A stretch of 64,000 nt of DNA, from positions 12,399 through 76,398 of the forward strand of contig JADGJC010000171.1 in NCBI GenBank assembly GCA_027596075.1, in the 5' to 3' direction. The position numbers were made by a program, and so were the translations under genes. The DNA comes from Rhizophlyctis rosea (Eukaryota; Chytridiomycota; Chytridiomycetes; Rhizophlyctidales; Rhizophlyctidaceae). The notes beneath the pieces are model-generated. The model ran no database searches. It had not been told where the DNA came from and worked only from the letters and a program-made list of their open reading frames with translations. Numbering within the stretch: position 1 is the first letter of the stretch; every line of letters starts with the position of its first letter. Of the stretch, positions 23,857-37,000 are shown piece after piece.

Positions 23857-24664
23857 TCACCATACAGAATAAGTGAAGACCATAGCAAGTATCAACAAAG
23901 TCAATAGGCTCCACTTGCCCACATCAGTGTCCAACGCTATATCCATATGTCGATTCTTAGGTAGTTCCTTTGATACCTCTGCCGTTTGGATCAGAACCAT
24001 TTTGACGTAGTTCAAGCAGTCGGGGAAACGTTCGAATGCAGAAGAATGTATGGAACAAGATGACCGCCGGTCCAGCAGACTACTTATAAAAGGGCACCTG
24101 CATATGCGGATAAACATCTCTATGGTCGAATCTTCATAACCCGCGAGTCAAATGAGCCGGCAAAGCGCCAAAGTGTCAGTCGCCAAGGCGAACTTTTTGA
24201 ACAATGAAAGGAAGATGCGCTGATACTGGTCTTCAAGATTGGATATTGCTTGAAGGGGAATCGCACACCCGCCGTCCGTAATCAGAAATTGCCTGTACCA
24301 TTGACGGTCAGGTACATAACGGAAATCTATATGGTGAAAACGATGCGAGGACCATGGCGCATGTGGCATGCTGCATCAGTGATGTTATCACAATAAGATG
24401 CCTCCATGACTTGGATGCATTGTTTTACGCATTTCATCTACGCTTTCTCGAGAAGATTTCCGGATCTGAATTACGAAGCGTGTCGACATGTCTTCTAGTA
24501 GCTGCACAAGGTATGTTTCCGGGGGATTCTGGAAGCCAGCTGAAAGGCCACAATATGGCGTTTGGTTGGTTCTCCTGTCTGAGGCAGGTGAAGCCGTTCA
24601 GCTCGTCATATAAAAGCCGTTTCTTACCAAATCTTATCATGACCTCTTGCAGCGTTGAAATCAA
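23857..24664 (-). other. unresolved minus-strand open segments
   Basis: Three adjacent open stretches (24434-24664, 24148-24369, 23857-24117) look partly coding. The last ends in GKWSLLTLLILAMVFTYSVW, a hydrophobic segment at the very C-terminus as in tail-anchored proteins. Splice-like sites exist, but no phase-consistent join could be settled and no family was recognised. Confidence 0.22.
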
Positions 24665-24702
24665 GCATCTGAAACGGTTAACTTCTGGTAGACTTTGACA
24701 CG

Positions 24703-26042
24703 ATGTCGATAACTAACCATAAGCAAAACAATGCGGCAAGCTTCTGCTACATCACCGCCTTACCCGAGCAACGTCTTTTCGACATCTTCGAGTACATTCA
24801 ACCACCTGGGTCCCGTAACAAGAGTGCCGGCTCAAGCATCATCGGTGCGCAGGGAAGCGCGCAACGGTTTGCCTTACGAGCTGCATTTGGCGCAAGGTGT
24901 GGTCCGCTCAAAGTTGTACCTTCTGTGCCGTAATCAAAGGATTGACTGTTTTACTAGTTTGCAAAATATTCCGTGACACTGCCTTCCGCTTGCGAGGTGG
25001 CAGCTGTCTTGACGTGCGCAAGTATGCTCCACAGGCTCTCGATGAGCACAGAGCTCTTTGTGGACTCGACATCTTCTTCAACAACCCCATCCGCACCCAG
25101 ACCGTTCGAACCATCAGTTTCAACGTCAGCCGAAGCTTTTCACCTTGGAAGGAATTGTCGCTTCCGCAACCTTTGATGGCAATCGACTTGACCCGCCTTC
25201 GGTGCTTCTCAGTCTGGGGTGCGGAGGAACAAAAGTTCTTCAATTGGATTGCTGAAGCATTTACCAAAGCGGCTGGTCCAGAACATCGGTTACAATTACG
25301 GACATTCAACCTTACCACGTTCACGAACCCCTCGTGCTCCGTTTTTCTCCCATTCCTTCGACTGCTGCAACAGTCCCCGCTCCACACACTTGGTCTGGAG
25401 ATTGTTAGTGTTAGAAACAATGGGGAGGGCGAAGCAGCCATTCACATACCAGCCACCATCTCATTCCCTTCTTTGCGGTCCCTGCGGATGACGTCCCGTG
25501 TCATCTTCGAAGACCTGAATGCTTCTGCTCCAAACTTAGAAGACTTTCACATACACGTCCTGGACGATGGGTATCCATCTCCCAATCTCCCTCTCAGAGC
25601 TCTGACTCAGCCAAGCTTGATTCACTTTACCTGGAGGGGCACTGACTGGGGAAAGAACATCGCCTCCATTCCCAGCTTCACTCTCAACCACTTGACCTCC
25701 GTTACACTCCTCTGCAGCTTATGTTCCTGCAACTGGAGCGAGTTCGAGCAAGCACTCAACAAATTGCATCATCTGGCATCCTTGACATTGTCCCGAGACT
25801 GTGAGCCACTCCTTTGCCAAAACATCGGTCACATACTTGGCAATATCCCTGGTGAGGTCAAAGATCTTCATCTCGACACTCATGATTGGGACTACGAGAA
25901 GGCGCGAGCGGGCTTGGCTGTGAAGAAAGGGTTGAAGGACGTGACCATTGTGTCGGGGGAGTCACAGTTTGCATCCTGTCTTGTAGACCAGGCACGGAGG
26001 GTGAGTGAGAAGTTGAAGATTCCCAGAGTTGAGTTCAAGTGA
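24703..26042 (+). pseudogene. F-box protein A, apparent frameshift
   Basis: First of three tandem paralogues. Exon 1 (24703-24896) starts with an F-box-like segment, CYITALPEQRLFDIFEYIQ. The 61-bp intron 24897-24957 and exon 2 (24958-26042, CKIFRDTAFRLRG.. to IPRVEFK) occupy the same positions as in the two downstream copies. Near 24808 the frame breaks: the homologous segment VTRVP..GLPYELHLAQ continues only in the +1 frame, as expected from a 2-nt deletion relative to copy C. F-box proteins are substrate adaptors of SCF ubiquitin ligases; the C-terminal part has leucine-rich irregular repeats. It is either a recently broken gene or a sequencing error, since exon 2 remains fully open. Confidence 0.65.
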
Positions 26043-26980
26043 GCATTGTGCAGGACGAGCGGCCGTCAATGTTGCAAACAGATAGGTATATAGTTTGCTC
26101 TGCATAGCTAGCCAATTAAAGTAGTGTATCATGTAGTCTTCTGGGTTTATCAACAGTTGCTTCTCAAACAGATACCGGCAGTGTCATGGTTGGGCAATTG
26201 ACCTACCATCACGCTCATGGACTCATGGAGCTATTGAAAATGGAAGAATTGAAGTCCATGCGATTCCGCTACAACAATATAGCATTACTCGTCCAACGCA
26301 ATCCATTGACAGCAGCATCTGCAGACCACAATGTTTGTCTTATTCATGTGAAGAATGCATATCGTTACATACTACATCAAAGATGGGGAGGGACCTGATG
26401 CATCCAAGTTATCCAACTTATCCAGGGATTCCAGGCCAGGAAGGAAGTCAGTTTGGCAGCTAAGTACGATAGCCAGAAATATCTCATCGGGTCGGAGACT
26501 CGTAGAGACCTTCAAACCTCAACAGTGAAGTCTGCTGGTTGCAAGAGTTTGCGAGGATCGTCACCATTCCCATCCAGAGTCCGTTCCTCGCATCCACAAC
26601 TCAAAGTATCAATAAAGTGTGATCGAATAGCGTGTCAGTACTCCATCCTACAGGCTGCCAAGGTATGCCCTCTGTGTGCGCGCGAGATTCACTTTGTCGA
26701 AGTTGTTGACCAGACGACACCCCAACATATTGCGAGAGTTTGAGTGTCTGGTGCATGGATGCCACTCGTTCTCAGGGGACGGAACTGTTGGCAAATGCCT
26801 GTTTTGATGGCAGCGACGTAGAAGAATCTCGCCTTGTGTACCAGGAGATGCTTCTCACCACTCTTTGCGCTCTCCTTTCCGTACTTACCCGGCTTGGCTT
26901 TTTCGTTCGCAGGTCAGCGACTTCCCCCACGAAACTCACATCCAAAGCGCACACGCAGCCTCTTCATACACTCTGACGCG

Positions 26981-28492
26981 ATGTCGGCCCCCGACCCCAA
27001 CCAGCTTGACGCTGCTCCCTGCTACATCACCGCTCTACCAGACCACGTCCTTTTCGGAATTTTCCAACACATCCAACCGTCCCATGGTTACGTGCAAAGG
27101 GTTCCGCCTGAAGCTTCGCCAACACCTAGGAAGCGGTACAATGGGCTGCCTTACGAGCTGCATTTGGCCCAAGGTAGGAACGTTATCTTGTCAGGCTGTT
27201 GTATCAGCGAGCTCAACACCGAGTTATATCCAGTCTGCAAAACTTTCCGTGATACGGCTTTCCGCTTGCGAGGGAGCAACTGCCTCGATGTGTTCAACTA
27301 TGCTCCATGCTTTTTTAACGAACGGTGCGACGTTTGCCACGACGATTCGCATGTGCGCGATGGACTAGACATATTCTTAGACAATCCCATGCGCATCCAG
27401 TCCGTTCGCACCATCAATCTTGACCTTTTTCGAAAACCTGTCACTTGGAGGCACTTCTCGCTTTATAAGATGTTGTTCCTTGTTGACTTGACGCGCCTCC
27501 AGCACCTCTCAATCGCAGTATCTCGCAATGAAATTGTGGATCGAACGCTTGTTGATTCAATCGCGAAAGCCTTCACGACGGCCATGGGTACCGAACGCTC
27601 GTTGCAACTGCAGACATTCAAAATGACCGGAGACGGGCTCTCTCTGACCTGCGATTACATGCGGTTCATCCGCCTGCCACAAAACTCTCCGCTTCGCCCA
27701 CTCGTCCTAGAAGTGCTAGAATACGACACGTTCCACCAAGAACCCAAAGAACGGCTTACCATACCTGCCAATGTCACATTCAAGTATTTGCGAATACTGC
27801 ACATTTTACCGTGTGCAATTTTCGAAGACATAGCCTCATCTGCCCCTGGATTAGAATCCCTTCACATCAACGCCCATAAAAGGATGTTACTGGCTAGCTT
27901 CACGTTCAGGACTCTTACACAGCCCAGCTTGATGCACTTTGGATGGGACGGCATGCACTGGGACAGGTGTCTGTCCTTTCTTCCAATCACCACTCTTCAT
28001 CGGTTGCCTTCCCTTTCCATCGGTACCCGCGGAGAAGGCTCGGTGGAACAGCTCTGCCGTTCCCTCCCGCATCTTTACCATCTCGCGCCTTTCAAATTCG
28101 TCAACAGTAAAGATAGCCTTGCTTCCGATAATAGGCTTGTTCACTGTAGAGACATCAACAGCATCCTCCGCCGCATTCCGAGCAAATTGGAGACGTTTCA
28201 CATTTCTGTTGGGGATTGGAATTACGACGAAGTACGAGCGGGGCTGGCGATGCAAAGTGGGCTGAAGGAAGTCATCATTTACACGGAAGCTGCATTGGTT
28301 GGGGAAGAGAAGGAAGAGGATCGGGAGGTGATGGAGGGTGAGAATGATGGCAAACCTTTCTTCTATATGGTGAATCATGCGAAACATCCGTTTGACGTGG
28401 AGGCTGCAAGGATGAGAGAGGAGTTGCAGATTCCGAAGATGTGTTTTCGTAGCCGATGGGGCCGTTCGCCTAGCTTAGATTACGCAAGGTAG
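26981..28492 (+). CDS. F-box protein B
   Basis: Second of three tandem copies. Two exons, 26981-27173 and 27234-28492, give 483 residues. The 60-bp intron (GTAGGA..CCAG) is a multiple of three and free of stops, so the unspliced frame also reads through. Its position after HLAQ is exactly that of copies A and C, which supports splicing. The N-terminal F-box-like motif is CYITALPDHVLFGIFQHIQ (about 15-33), followed by a conserved CKTFRDTAFRLRGSNCLD block and Leu-rich repeats. It likely recruits substrates to an SCF ubiquitin ligase; the target is unknown. The start at 26981 matches the short N-termini of its paralogues, although the frame is open further upstream. The C-terminus carries an acidic insertion near 28310. 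Confidence 0.75.
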   Translation: MSAPDPNQLDAAPCYITALPDHVLFGIFQHIQPSHGYVQRVPPEASPTPRKRYNGLPYELHLAQGRNVILSGCCISELNTELYPVCKTFRDTAFRLRGSNCLDVFNYAPCFFNERCDVCHDDSHVRDGLDIFLDNPMRIQSVRTINLDLFRKPVTWRHFSLYKMLFLVDLTRLQHLSIAVSRNEIVDRTLVDSIAKAFTTAMGTERSLQLQTFKMTGDGLSLTCDYMRFIRLPQNSPLRPLVLEVLEYDTFHQEPKERLTIPANVTFKYLRILHILPCAIFEDIASSAPGLESLHINAHKRMLLASFTFRTLTQPSLMHFGWDGMHWDRCLSFLPITTLHRLPSLSIGTRGEGSVEQLCRSLPHLYHLAPFKFVNSKDSLASDNRLVHCRDINSILRRIPSKLETFHISVGDWNYDEVRAGLAMQSGLKEVIIYTEAALVGEEKEEDREVMEGENDGKPFFYMVNHAKHPFDVEAARMREELQIPKMCFRSRWGRSPSLDYAR

Positions 28493-29256
28493 CACGCCTT
28501 TGCACCGGCACAATTGGTCTGCTCTCATAGCTAGTATGATAGATAGTTTGATGTGCTATGTAACGGCAGAGTCACAGATACCAATTTGAGATCCCCAACA
28601 TTCTGTTGCTCTGCCACCGCAATTTCCACCACCGGTGGACTACTAATGTTCTCAAGTACTGGTGCAGTCGAATCAGAGAACTTTCGGAGGGCAGTCGGTT
28701 GTCTGTTTCAATGTACTCACTGTTTTCAAAGGACTCTTCTATTTGTGTTTGGTGCAAACTGTGCAACCACAAATGCGGGCCCTTGTTAGCTCGCACAGCT
28801 GCCAATAGCGCATGGTGACTCAAGCCTGGCCACCACAGACCCCTCCACTCAAACCAAGTTCCCCAGTTTTCCCACACCCACGCTCATCTTTCTCATCGGT
28901 GAACCTCCACACAGGAATAGATCTTCGATTAAGTGCTTACGGGCTCATTGAAACACTACAAGGTATGTTATCTGTAATTCCACCAAGTCTCTCCACCTGC
29001 ATTGCAGCAGAGAGAGTCCTCGCTTGCGAACCAGCAACTGCACCCTGGAACGGCGCTTGTTGAAGCAGCAATTTGTGCTTTTCAAGATGTTGAGATTGGA
29101 CCAACGTGCGGTATCCTGACTTGCTGTGGCGTCGGTGGACGCAGTGTAGTTCTGAAGACCGACGAACAATATTGTCGCCATCTATATGTTCTCACCAACC
29201 TGCCCTCTCGCCACCAGGGTTTCTTCCTCACGTTGCATATACTAAATAACAACAGT

Positions 29257-30844
29257 ATGTCGCAACACCCTGACGCAACGATGGTCGCCAAGACCGCTCC
29301 CTGCTACATCATCGCCATACCGGAGCACATTCTTGACGACATCTTCGAATACATTCAACCGGCTGTGGGCGCGGTCACGAGGGTTCCAAACAATGCCTCT
29401 TCAGTGCATAGGAAAGCGAACGACGGGTTGCCTTACGAGTTGCATTTGGCGCAAGGTGAGAAGCGCTCTCGAACCAGCCGATCTGCAAAAAAAACTCAGT
29501 AATGAGTCGCTTGCAGTGTGCAAAGCGTTCCGTGATGCGGCGTTCCGCTTGCGAGGGAGCAGCTGTCTTGATGTATGCACGTACACTCCTCGTTCCAGTG
29601 GGCGCGTCGAGTTTGGCAGGCACAACGTTCGTCGCGATGCGCTAGACGTCTTCTTGGACAATCCCACTCGCATCCAGTCCGTTCGCACCATCAATGTGGA
29701 AACTTCCCGAAACACTTCAGTGTGGAGCAACCTCTCGCTCTTCAGAGTGTTGACGATCGTTGATCTGAGCCGTATTCAAAGTGTCTCGATCAATGGCGGC
29801 AAGGAACTGTCGAATCTTGATCTTCTCTTTGAAGCCTTCGCAAAGGAGGCCGCCACAAATGCTCTCTCGCAACTTCGGACCTTCCAGTTGAAGGGAGACG
29901 CACTCCCTTCAGCGTCAGCTTTCCTGCCATTCCTCCGCCTTCTCCAGAATTCACCAATCCGCGAGCTTGTTTTGGAAATTGTGGATGAGAGGCTTGGCTC
30001 AGTCTGGAGGGAAAGACAAACACTCAACATTCCCGTCTCCATCTCATTCAACTCTCTGCGTTCGCTGCGGATAACGGGTCGCATCGTATTCGACAACCTG
30101 AGCATGTCCACCCCGAATTTGGAGGCCTTCCACATGGTCTCGGTCCCTGAGAGTCCGTCGTGGCCGAGGAAACCAAGTGCTTCCATGTACACTGCATGGG
30201 CGCGTCCCCCTCCAACCAGCTCCGTCCACCAGCCAAGCAATTTCTCTCCACAATTGCTTACCTTGCTCTCCAATTCTGCCATGCCGCCTAGCATCACGCC
30301 CCTGAACCTGCTCACCCCAATCCACATCTCCACCACCATCAACCCCAACCTGCTCAAAATCCCGTCCCTCAAAACCCTCACTCCACCCAACTTGACACAC
30401 TTCAGCTGGAACGGCACAGGCTGCGACACAATCCTCGCATCTCTTCCCATCAACACCGCCAATCGCCTTACCTCTGTCTCAATCACGTGCACGTCCTCTC
30501 CGCCCTGCAGAACCTCAAACCCATGGCAGGGTCTCTCGCGCCTTCACAGTTTGCGTTCCTTCACTCTTCTCGGAGACTGCAACCGTCTCACCTGCAAAAG
30601 CATCGGATCCATCCTTGGCCGCATCCCCAGCAAGCTGCAAAGGTTCTGCATGAGTGTCCGTGGTTGGGATTTGGACCAGGTGCGGGCCGGGCTTGTATGC
30701 CAGACGGGATTGAACAAGGTGGTGATCATAGTGAGAGCGTACGCTTTACCATTCCTTGCGGAACAAGCGCAGAAAGTCAGCGAGGAGTTGGAGATTCCGA
30801 AAGTGGAGTTCAGGCAATTTTCGGGTAAGTTGCCGAGTGTTTAG
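29257..30844 (+). CDS. F-box protein C
   Basis: Third tandem copy. Exons 29257-29455 and 29517-30844 with a 61-bp intron (GTGAGA..GCAG) give 508 residues. The N-terminal F-box-like segment CYIIAIPEHILDDIFEYIQ is followed by GLPYELHLAQ, then after the intron VCKAFRDAAFRLRGSSCLD and Leu-rich repeats as in A and B. Compared with A and B it has an insertion of about 50 Pro/Ser/Asn-rich residues near 30170-30360 (SSVHQPSNFSPQLLTLLSNS..). It is inferred to be an SCF-type adaptor. The shared intron position and head-to-tail arrangement indicate local tandem duplication. Confidence 0.75.
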
Positions 30845-31063
30845 GTAGCGCGGAGGCAAAACGGAATGTAGATATGTAGTTGCATAGCCAGGCGGGGAAA
30901 GCAGCGCGCCATTTTGTGCGTTATATCGAAGTGCAGACAGATAGTTCCATTCGAAAGTCGCATCAGAAAGTCAACGCAGTTTTGCAAATTTCAATCAATA
31001 TATATATGTAAAACCAAATTATGTGCTCAATCTACACTAAAAAACAAATCATTCCAACCGCCA

Positions 31064-34000
31064 TCAGTAATCATCAACAGCATCCTCATCCTCCCACACA
31101 ATGCCACCCGCCTCCCCACCCACAGGCGCGTACCCAGCACCGCGTCTTAGCTTCCCCTTCACCCAATCGATACCCGTCCTGCACAAGGACAAGAACCGTT
31201 CCCCAGCTTCCGTCGCAACGACCAGAGCGGTTTGAAGGAACGTCGCCGTGCCGCTGCGAGTGGTTTCGATTGTGTCCATGGGAAGTCTGACACGAAGGAG
31301 AATCAGTGAACGTGCCACATGCGATATGTCATCACCAACAGTTACCAACCTGATGCGGCCAAGCCCAAACCTCTCCCTGTACCTCCAAAACCCAAACGAC
31401 ACCACTGCAGCAAGTCCAAACGCCAAAATAGTGTACCCAAAGATCGCTCCAGCACCCACAGATTTCGCTGCAACAAGATAATGAATATCAAGTCCATACC
31501 ACAAAAAAACCAGACCTGCAACAGGAAATACTCACTAGCACACCACCCAACACTCTCCCCCATCTCCAACGCAACTCCACCCATACAACTCGTCTTCTTA
31601 CTCTTCACATACCCCGTCTGCTTCCTCAACACCCCCTCAACCTCATCACACCACGCCTCAGGCTGCACAGCCCCAGCCGCAAGCACACACTTCCCATTCC
31701 CATCCGACACGTAATTCGGCGCACACTCGTAATCGTCTTCCGTGCACGGACAAGCTTTCTCAACGACTTTCGGGTCCTTGTACAGCTTATTGACGTGGCA
31801 TTCGCGGTCCGCTTTGCGGCGGTAGTATGTTACCTATTGAGTATCACGCCCGGTGAGCTTGAAATCCCCCAAAAAGCAAAGAACATCATCAAACCAAACA
31901 CAAACCTCCTTCCCAAACCAACAACTCCCATTGACCCCCTTCCCCCCCGCCAAACTCGGACTCCACGCCTCAAAATCACTCTCCTTCTCATCTTCACTCA
32001 TCTTACACGCCGCGCCCTCCCAAATACCCGTAAAATCCAGATGAATAATCGCCGTCTTTCCGCGATTCGGTCCCTCAGTGACTTTGCCAAAGATAACGAA
32101 ATGTGACGTCGTGCCCGACGGTTCGGAAATAAGGTAGTTGACTCGGATTTTACCCCCCGTGTCAGCCGTGATTTTGTAGTCGTGGAGGGTCTTGCCTTGG
32201 TTTTTGGTGTAGCTGTGACAATAGGAGCGTTATAAGTCTAAAAGTCTCCCACACCCAACTCCACACCTCGCAAACACCAAAAAACCAAAACTCACACAAC
32301 AGAATCCGTAGGCTCCTCATCATTAACCATCAAAATAATCGCTCCCTGATCTCCAAACTCATACCGATGCGCATTCTTAATAACCTCCTTCCAACTCCTC
32401 CCAGCATCCCTCGAAATAAACACATCCCCATTCGTATACTTATTCAAATACGCTCCAACATTGCCCACACCCATAATCAACCCGACCGCTCCCGAAGACG
32501 TAAACTGATCCCGCTTGTCGCGTCGCTCGGTGTACGAATGGATATGCAGGCTGCAACCGTAATCGCCGCGGCAGGAGTAGGCGTCGCCGTTGGAATCCGC
32601 GTCGGGTCTTTTGAGGTATTGCCATTTGTTGCCTGTTGGCACAGAAATGATGATTAAATCCCAAGATTAAGTCATCGAAAACAATTCAGCAAACCAAACC
32701 CACCATCATCCCAACTCATCTTAGTCGTCAACTTCTTATCACTCCCACCCTTAACAGCCGGATAATTGCTAATCTGGTTCACCATCGCAATACCCTCAAC
32801 TCCCTGAATCTTCTCAAAATCAACATATCTATAACCGCGAACCAACAAAATCACAAGTCAATATGCTGCTACCTGGGCACGCAATTATTATCAAATACCA
32901 CAAAGCACTCACCCCTGATCATCCTGATTAACATACTCCAAACTCGTCTTAAAGAACGTCCCATTCCCATTCGAAATCATCATCGTTCCAGATTCTTGCC
33001 CTCGAGACTGGGACAAGATCATATCCAAGAAGATCGACCCGGTCGAGCTTTCCAGCACCGTAAAACCATGATCCGACACAGCGTACCCCTTAGGGAACTG
33101 TGCCTCCGCCCACGTCTCCCCATCAATGGTAACATCAAGCTTCAACCCTTCCTTCGAACCCAACACGTACCGTCGCTAAAAAAAAAAAAAGACGCCAAAA
33201 ATCAGTATCACACGCCATCACAACGACTTCCACGGAAACCTTACCCTAGCAGCAACCAAAAACTCATCAAAAAGCGCAACGCCACCCTTAACAACATCCT
33301 CCAGCACCTTCTCAAAACCCTTCTCCCCCTTCCCCACATCCTTCGTCTTCCAAACCTCCCTCGTTCCCGAATCCCGATTAACCCTCTGGTCCCCCTTCCG
33401 TTCATCCTCATCAATAGCCAAACAAAACACCGCCCTCTTATCCTTAATCCCAAACTTGCCATTATCCCCCCACAAACACTGCTCAACCCACGGATACAAA
33501 AAATACCACTTCCCCCCATGATTCGTACTATACCACGCCTCGTTATGGCATTTCTCCGATGACGAAAGATCATCACACTCTTTCGTTTGTCCGATCCAAA
33601 TCAAGAGATTCGCGTCCGTGCCGTGCGTTTTAAGTATGTTGCTCATCGGGACAATGTTAGACGGCTTAGTCGGCGCCTTAAACTCCCTAAAATTCCCCCC
33701 ATTATCATCCGTCCAATGCACCTTCTCCGAATCACCCAAAAAGTACGCCCGATTCCCCCTAAACGGATCCTGCACAACCTTCGGCACATCCCTCAACTTC
33801 TCCTCCCAACTCTTCCCATTATCATAACTAATCCACACAGTATCCGCCTGATCCCTCATCACAAGCGTCGCACTATGGTTGAAATAAAAGTAATCCGCAA
33901 GACTCGAATCGAAAATCTTGGTCGCCATTTTGATCGGTCCGTTCTGCTCGTGGTCTTTCCCGCAGACGCGGTCAACGGGCTCAGTCATGTCCTTGCCGCC

Positions 34001-37000
34001 TTTGCATTTCGATATGCTGATCTTGCGGTAGCCGGATGATCCCTTGTACGTGTCTCCCTCCTTGAGGTTCTTGCACTTTTCGGCTTCGAGGGGGTCGTGG
34101 CCACCAGCAAGTTGACATTCCCCGTCCGAGTCCCGGAAGAATCCAACGTCACTGCAATTGCAAATGAATGTTAATGCTGTGACATTCCCACACACACCCA
34201 GCCAAACCACAAACCACTCACCATTCATAATCATCCCTCGTACACGAACAAGTCTCAAACGTCTCCCCCTCATCCCCAAACTCCTCCCCAACATAACAAA
34301 CCGCATCCTCCCTCCTCCTCGAATACGTCGCCTTCTCCCCCAAGAAACACCTCTCACCCCCATTAACCGCACCCGGACTCCACTTCTCAAAATCACTCCC
34401 CTTCTCACACTTCCTAACCAACAAATTTGAGAAATCAACAGTAACCGTCACAACATCCCCACCATCGTCATCCCCCCAAAGCTTATCCCAAACACTCGAA
34501 CCCTTCTTATACGTCCCCGTAACAATAAACTTCAAACTCGTCGCTGTAGGATGCGTATGGATATCCCTAACGCGAATTTTCCGATCGGTGAAGACGTACT
34601 TAGCCCAACTCTTGCCGAAATCCCACGAGTATTTCAGTTCGTCCGTTTCTTTTTCGTCGTCGGCGAGAACGATGACACCGCCGTGGTCGCCGATGGCCCA
34701 TTTATGTGCGTCTTTAAACACCATGTTCCACGTCCGACCGGCGTCCCGAGAGATGTAGACGTCGCCTTCCGTGTAGGGCTTCAACTTCGTGCCAGTGTTT
34801 CCGACCGCGATGACGAGTCCGGGTGCGTGCTTAGCGGAATGCATCGACGTGACTGAAGGTTTCAAGTATGTAGAACCGTGGGCATGGAAGTGTAGACTGC
34901 AACCTTTCGAGATGTCGCAGGTGTCGCCTCCGTCATATTTCGGCGCGGGAATACTGGTCCAAGTTGCGCCATCGTCGAACGACATTACGCTAGCGACTGC
35001 CTTGGATCCACTGCTGACCGCATTTGTTACTTTGTTCGCGAGAATAATGCCGTTGATGCCCTGAATCTTCTCGAAGTCAACTGGAAGGGCGCACATAAAG
35101 ATACGTGAACAAGAATTATCAATCCAAAATCAACATTCCCACAGAAGTCGTTAACAACATACCTTCACCCGCAGAATTCCTATTCGTAAAATCCAACATC
35201 TTCGAATAATACGTCCCATTGAAATTAGACTTGAACAACATCCCATACTCTTTGCCTTGCAGACTACTCTGTCCTACGTCGAGGAAGATACTGCCAGTGC
35301 TCGACTCAAGAACCGTGAATGACTACACACAACGTCCAAATCGTCAGTTCAAAATCTGCAAAAACACAACGTCCTCGCTGAATTTTGCAACTTACATTCT
35401 TGTTGATCTTGAGATTAGGCGGGAAGACAGCCTCCTTATAGACCTCCCCTTGAGTGGAAACCAACAACTTCAAATCCCCACCCGTTTCCTATTGCACACG
35501 CATCAGCACCTCCTCAAAAACATTCTTCCCCCAGAACCGCAAACCGGAAAAAAAAAACCAACCTGCGCAACAACCATAACATTCTCAACAACATAAAACG
35601 CAACAACCCCCTTATCAACAACATACTTCTTCCTCTCCCCCCCATCATTAATCTCAACCAACTGCAACTCATTATCCTTCCCCGCACCCCAAAGCTCCAA
35701 CTCATCCTGTCCGAAATTCCCAATCTTATACTTCCAACTCATACAATAAACACTATCCTCCTCAACTTCCTTATCCACAAACTTGAAATCCCTTCCCCAA
35801 ACACACTTGCTCGCCCACGTCTCGACCTTCATCCACTTCTTCCCGTGGTCTTTCGTGATCCAGGTTTCGGTGTGGCAGTCCGATGCGGGGACGGTAGGAC
35901 AGTCGTTCGCGCCGCCGAGGAAGACGAGCCAGTCTGGTTGTGTCGGGTGGAAATCCAATATCGGAAGTCCCAGACCATTCGCTTTTACGCCATTAGGAGG
36001 TTCAAGCTTCATAACCGAATCCGTTTCCAAAGCATCATCAGTCCAAAGCACATCCTTCCCCGTCAAGAAATAACCCCGCTTCTCCTTCGCCTCATGAGCA
36101 ACCATCTTATCAACCTCATACCCCTTCAAAACCTGCTTCCAAGTCTCACCCTCATCCCCACTCCGCCACACATCCCCATCCTCCGTCCGGATCAACACAA
36201 CCGTCGTATTGGGGAAATACAACACCTGACTAACATCACTCCCAAAATTCGTCCTCTTACTCGTCGGCGTCCCACCACTCGGCGGCGACACAACACCCCC
36301 CGGCTTCCTCTCCTTCTTAACACACTCCTTCTTCTGCGTATCCGGATGCCACACCCCATTCTCACAAACCGATCCAGGAACCTTCCGATACCCACTCGTC
36401 CCATCATACTTCGTCCCAACCTTACAATCAGCAGGCTGGTCCGCATGCTCATCCACAGCAACACAAACAAGTTCAAACGTCCCCGATTTAGCAACATACC
36501 CCGTATCACACTCCCAATCCATATCCGTACACTTGCACTTCGTCACGGTCGTCTCGGGCTGCTTGAACTTTTGCCCAACATAACAATCAGCCTTCTCCTT
36601 CCGCCGCTTATACTCCACCTCCCGTCCCAAAACACACTCGTTCTTCCCAAACTTGAACATCTCGAAATCAGAGTTGCCGCACTGGCGCTTGTCGAGGGCC
36701 GAGAAGTCGAGCTGGACCATGTAGTGCACCCTCGGGTTATCCGCGTCCATGACGAGCATCAGCATCTTCCGACTGGTCGAATCGGGGTCCAGGGTCGTCA
36801 TGTGCACTTTGAACTCTTTCGTGTCGTCGAATTTTACTGTCTGCTTCTCCCAATTGTTTCCCTGGTCCCAAGAGTACAAGAATTGATCTGTGCGGCCACC
36901 GTCCGGTACCAAAGCGATCAGCCCGCCCATGTCCAAACTCTCGTACTTGTGCGGGCCCTTGGCGATAAAGGTCCACGTCTTGCCAGCATCCCTTGACAGG

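Noticed and set aside
35845..36996. Long plus-strand frame of 383 codons
   Set aside because: It is the antisense shadow of the Vps10 exon: composition is skewed and no domain appears, while the minus strand is unmistakable.
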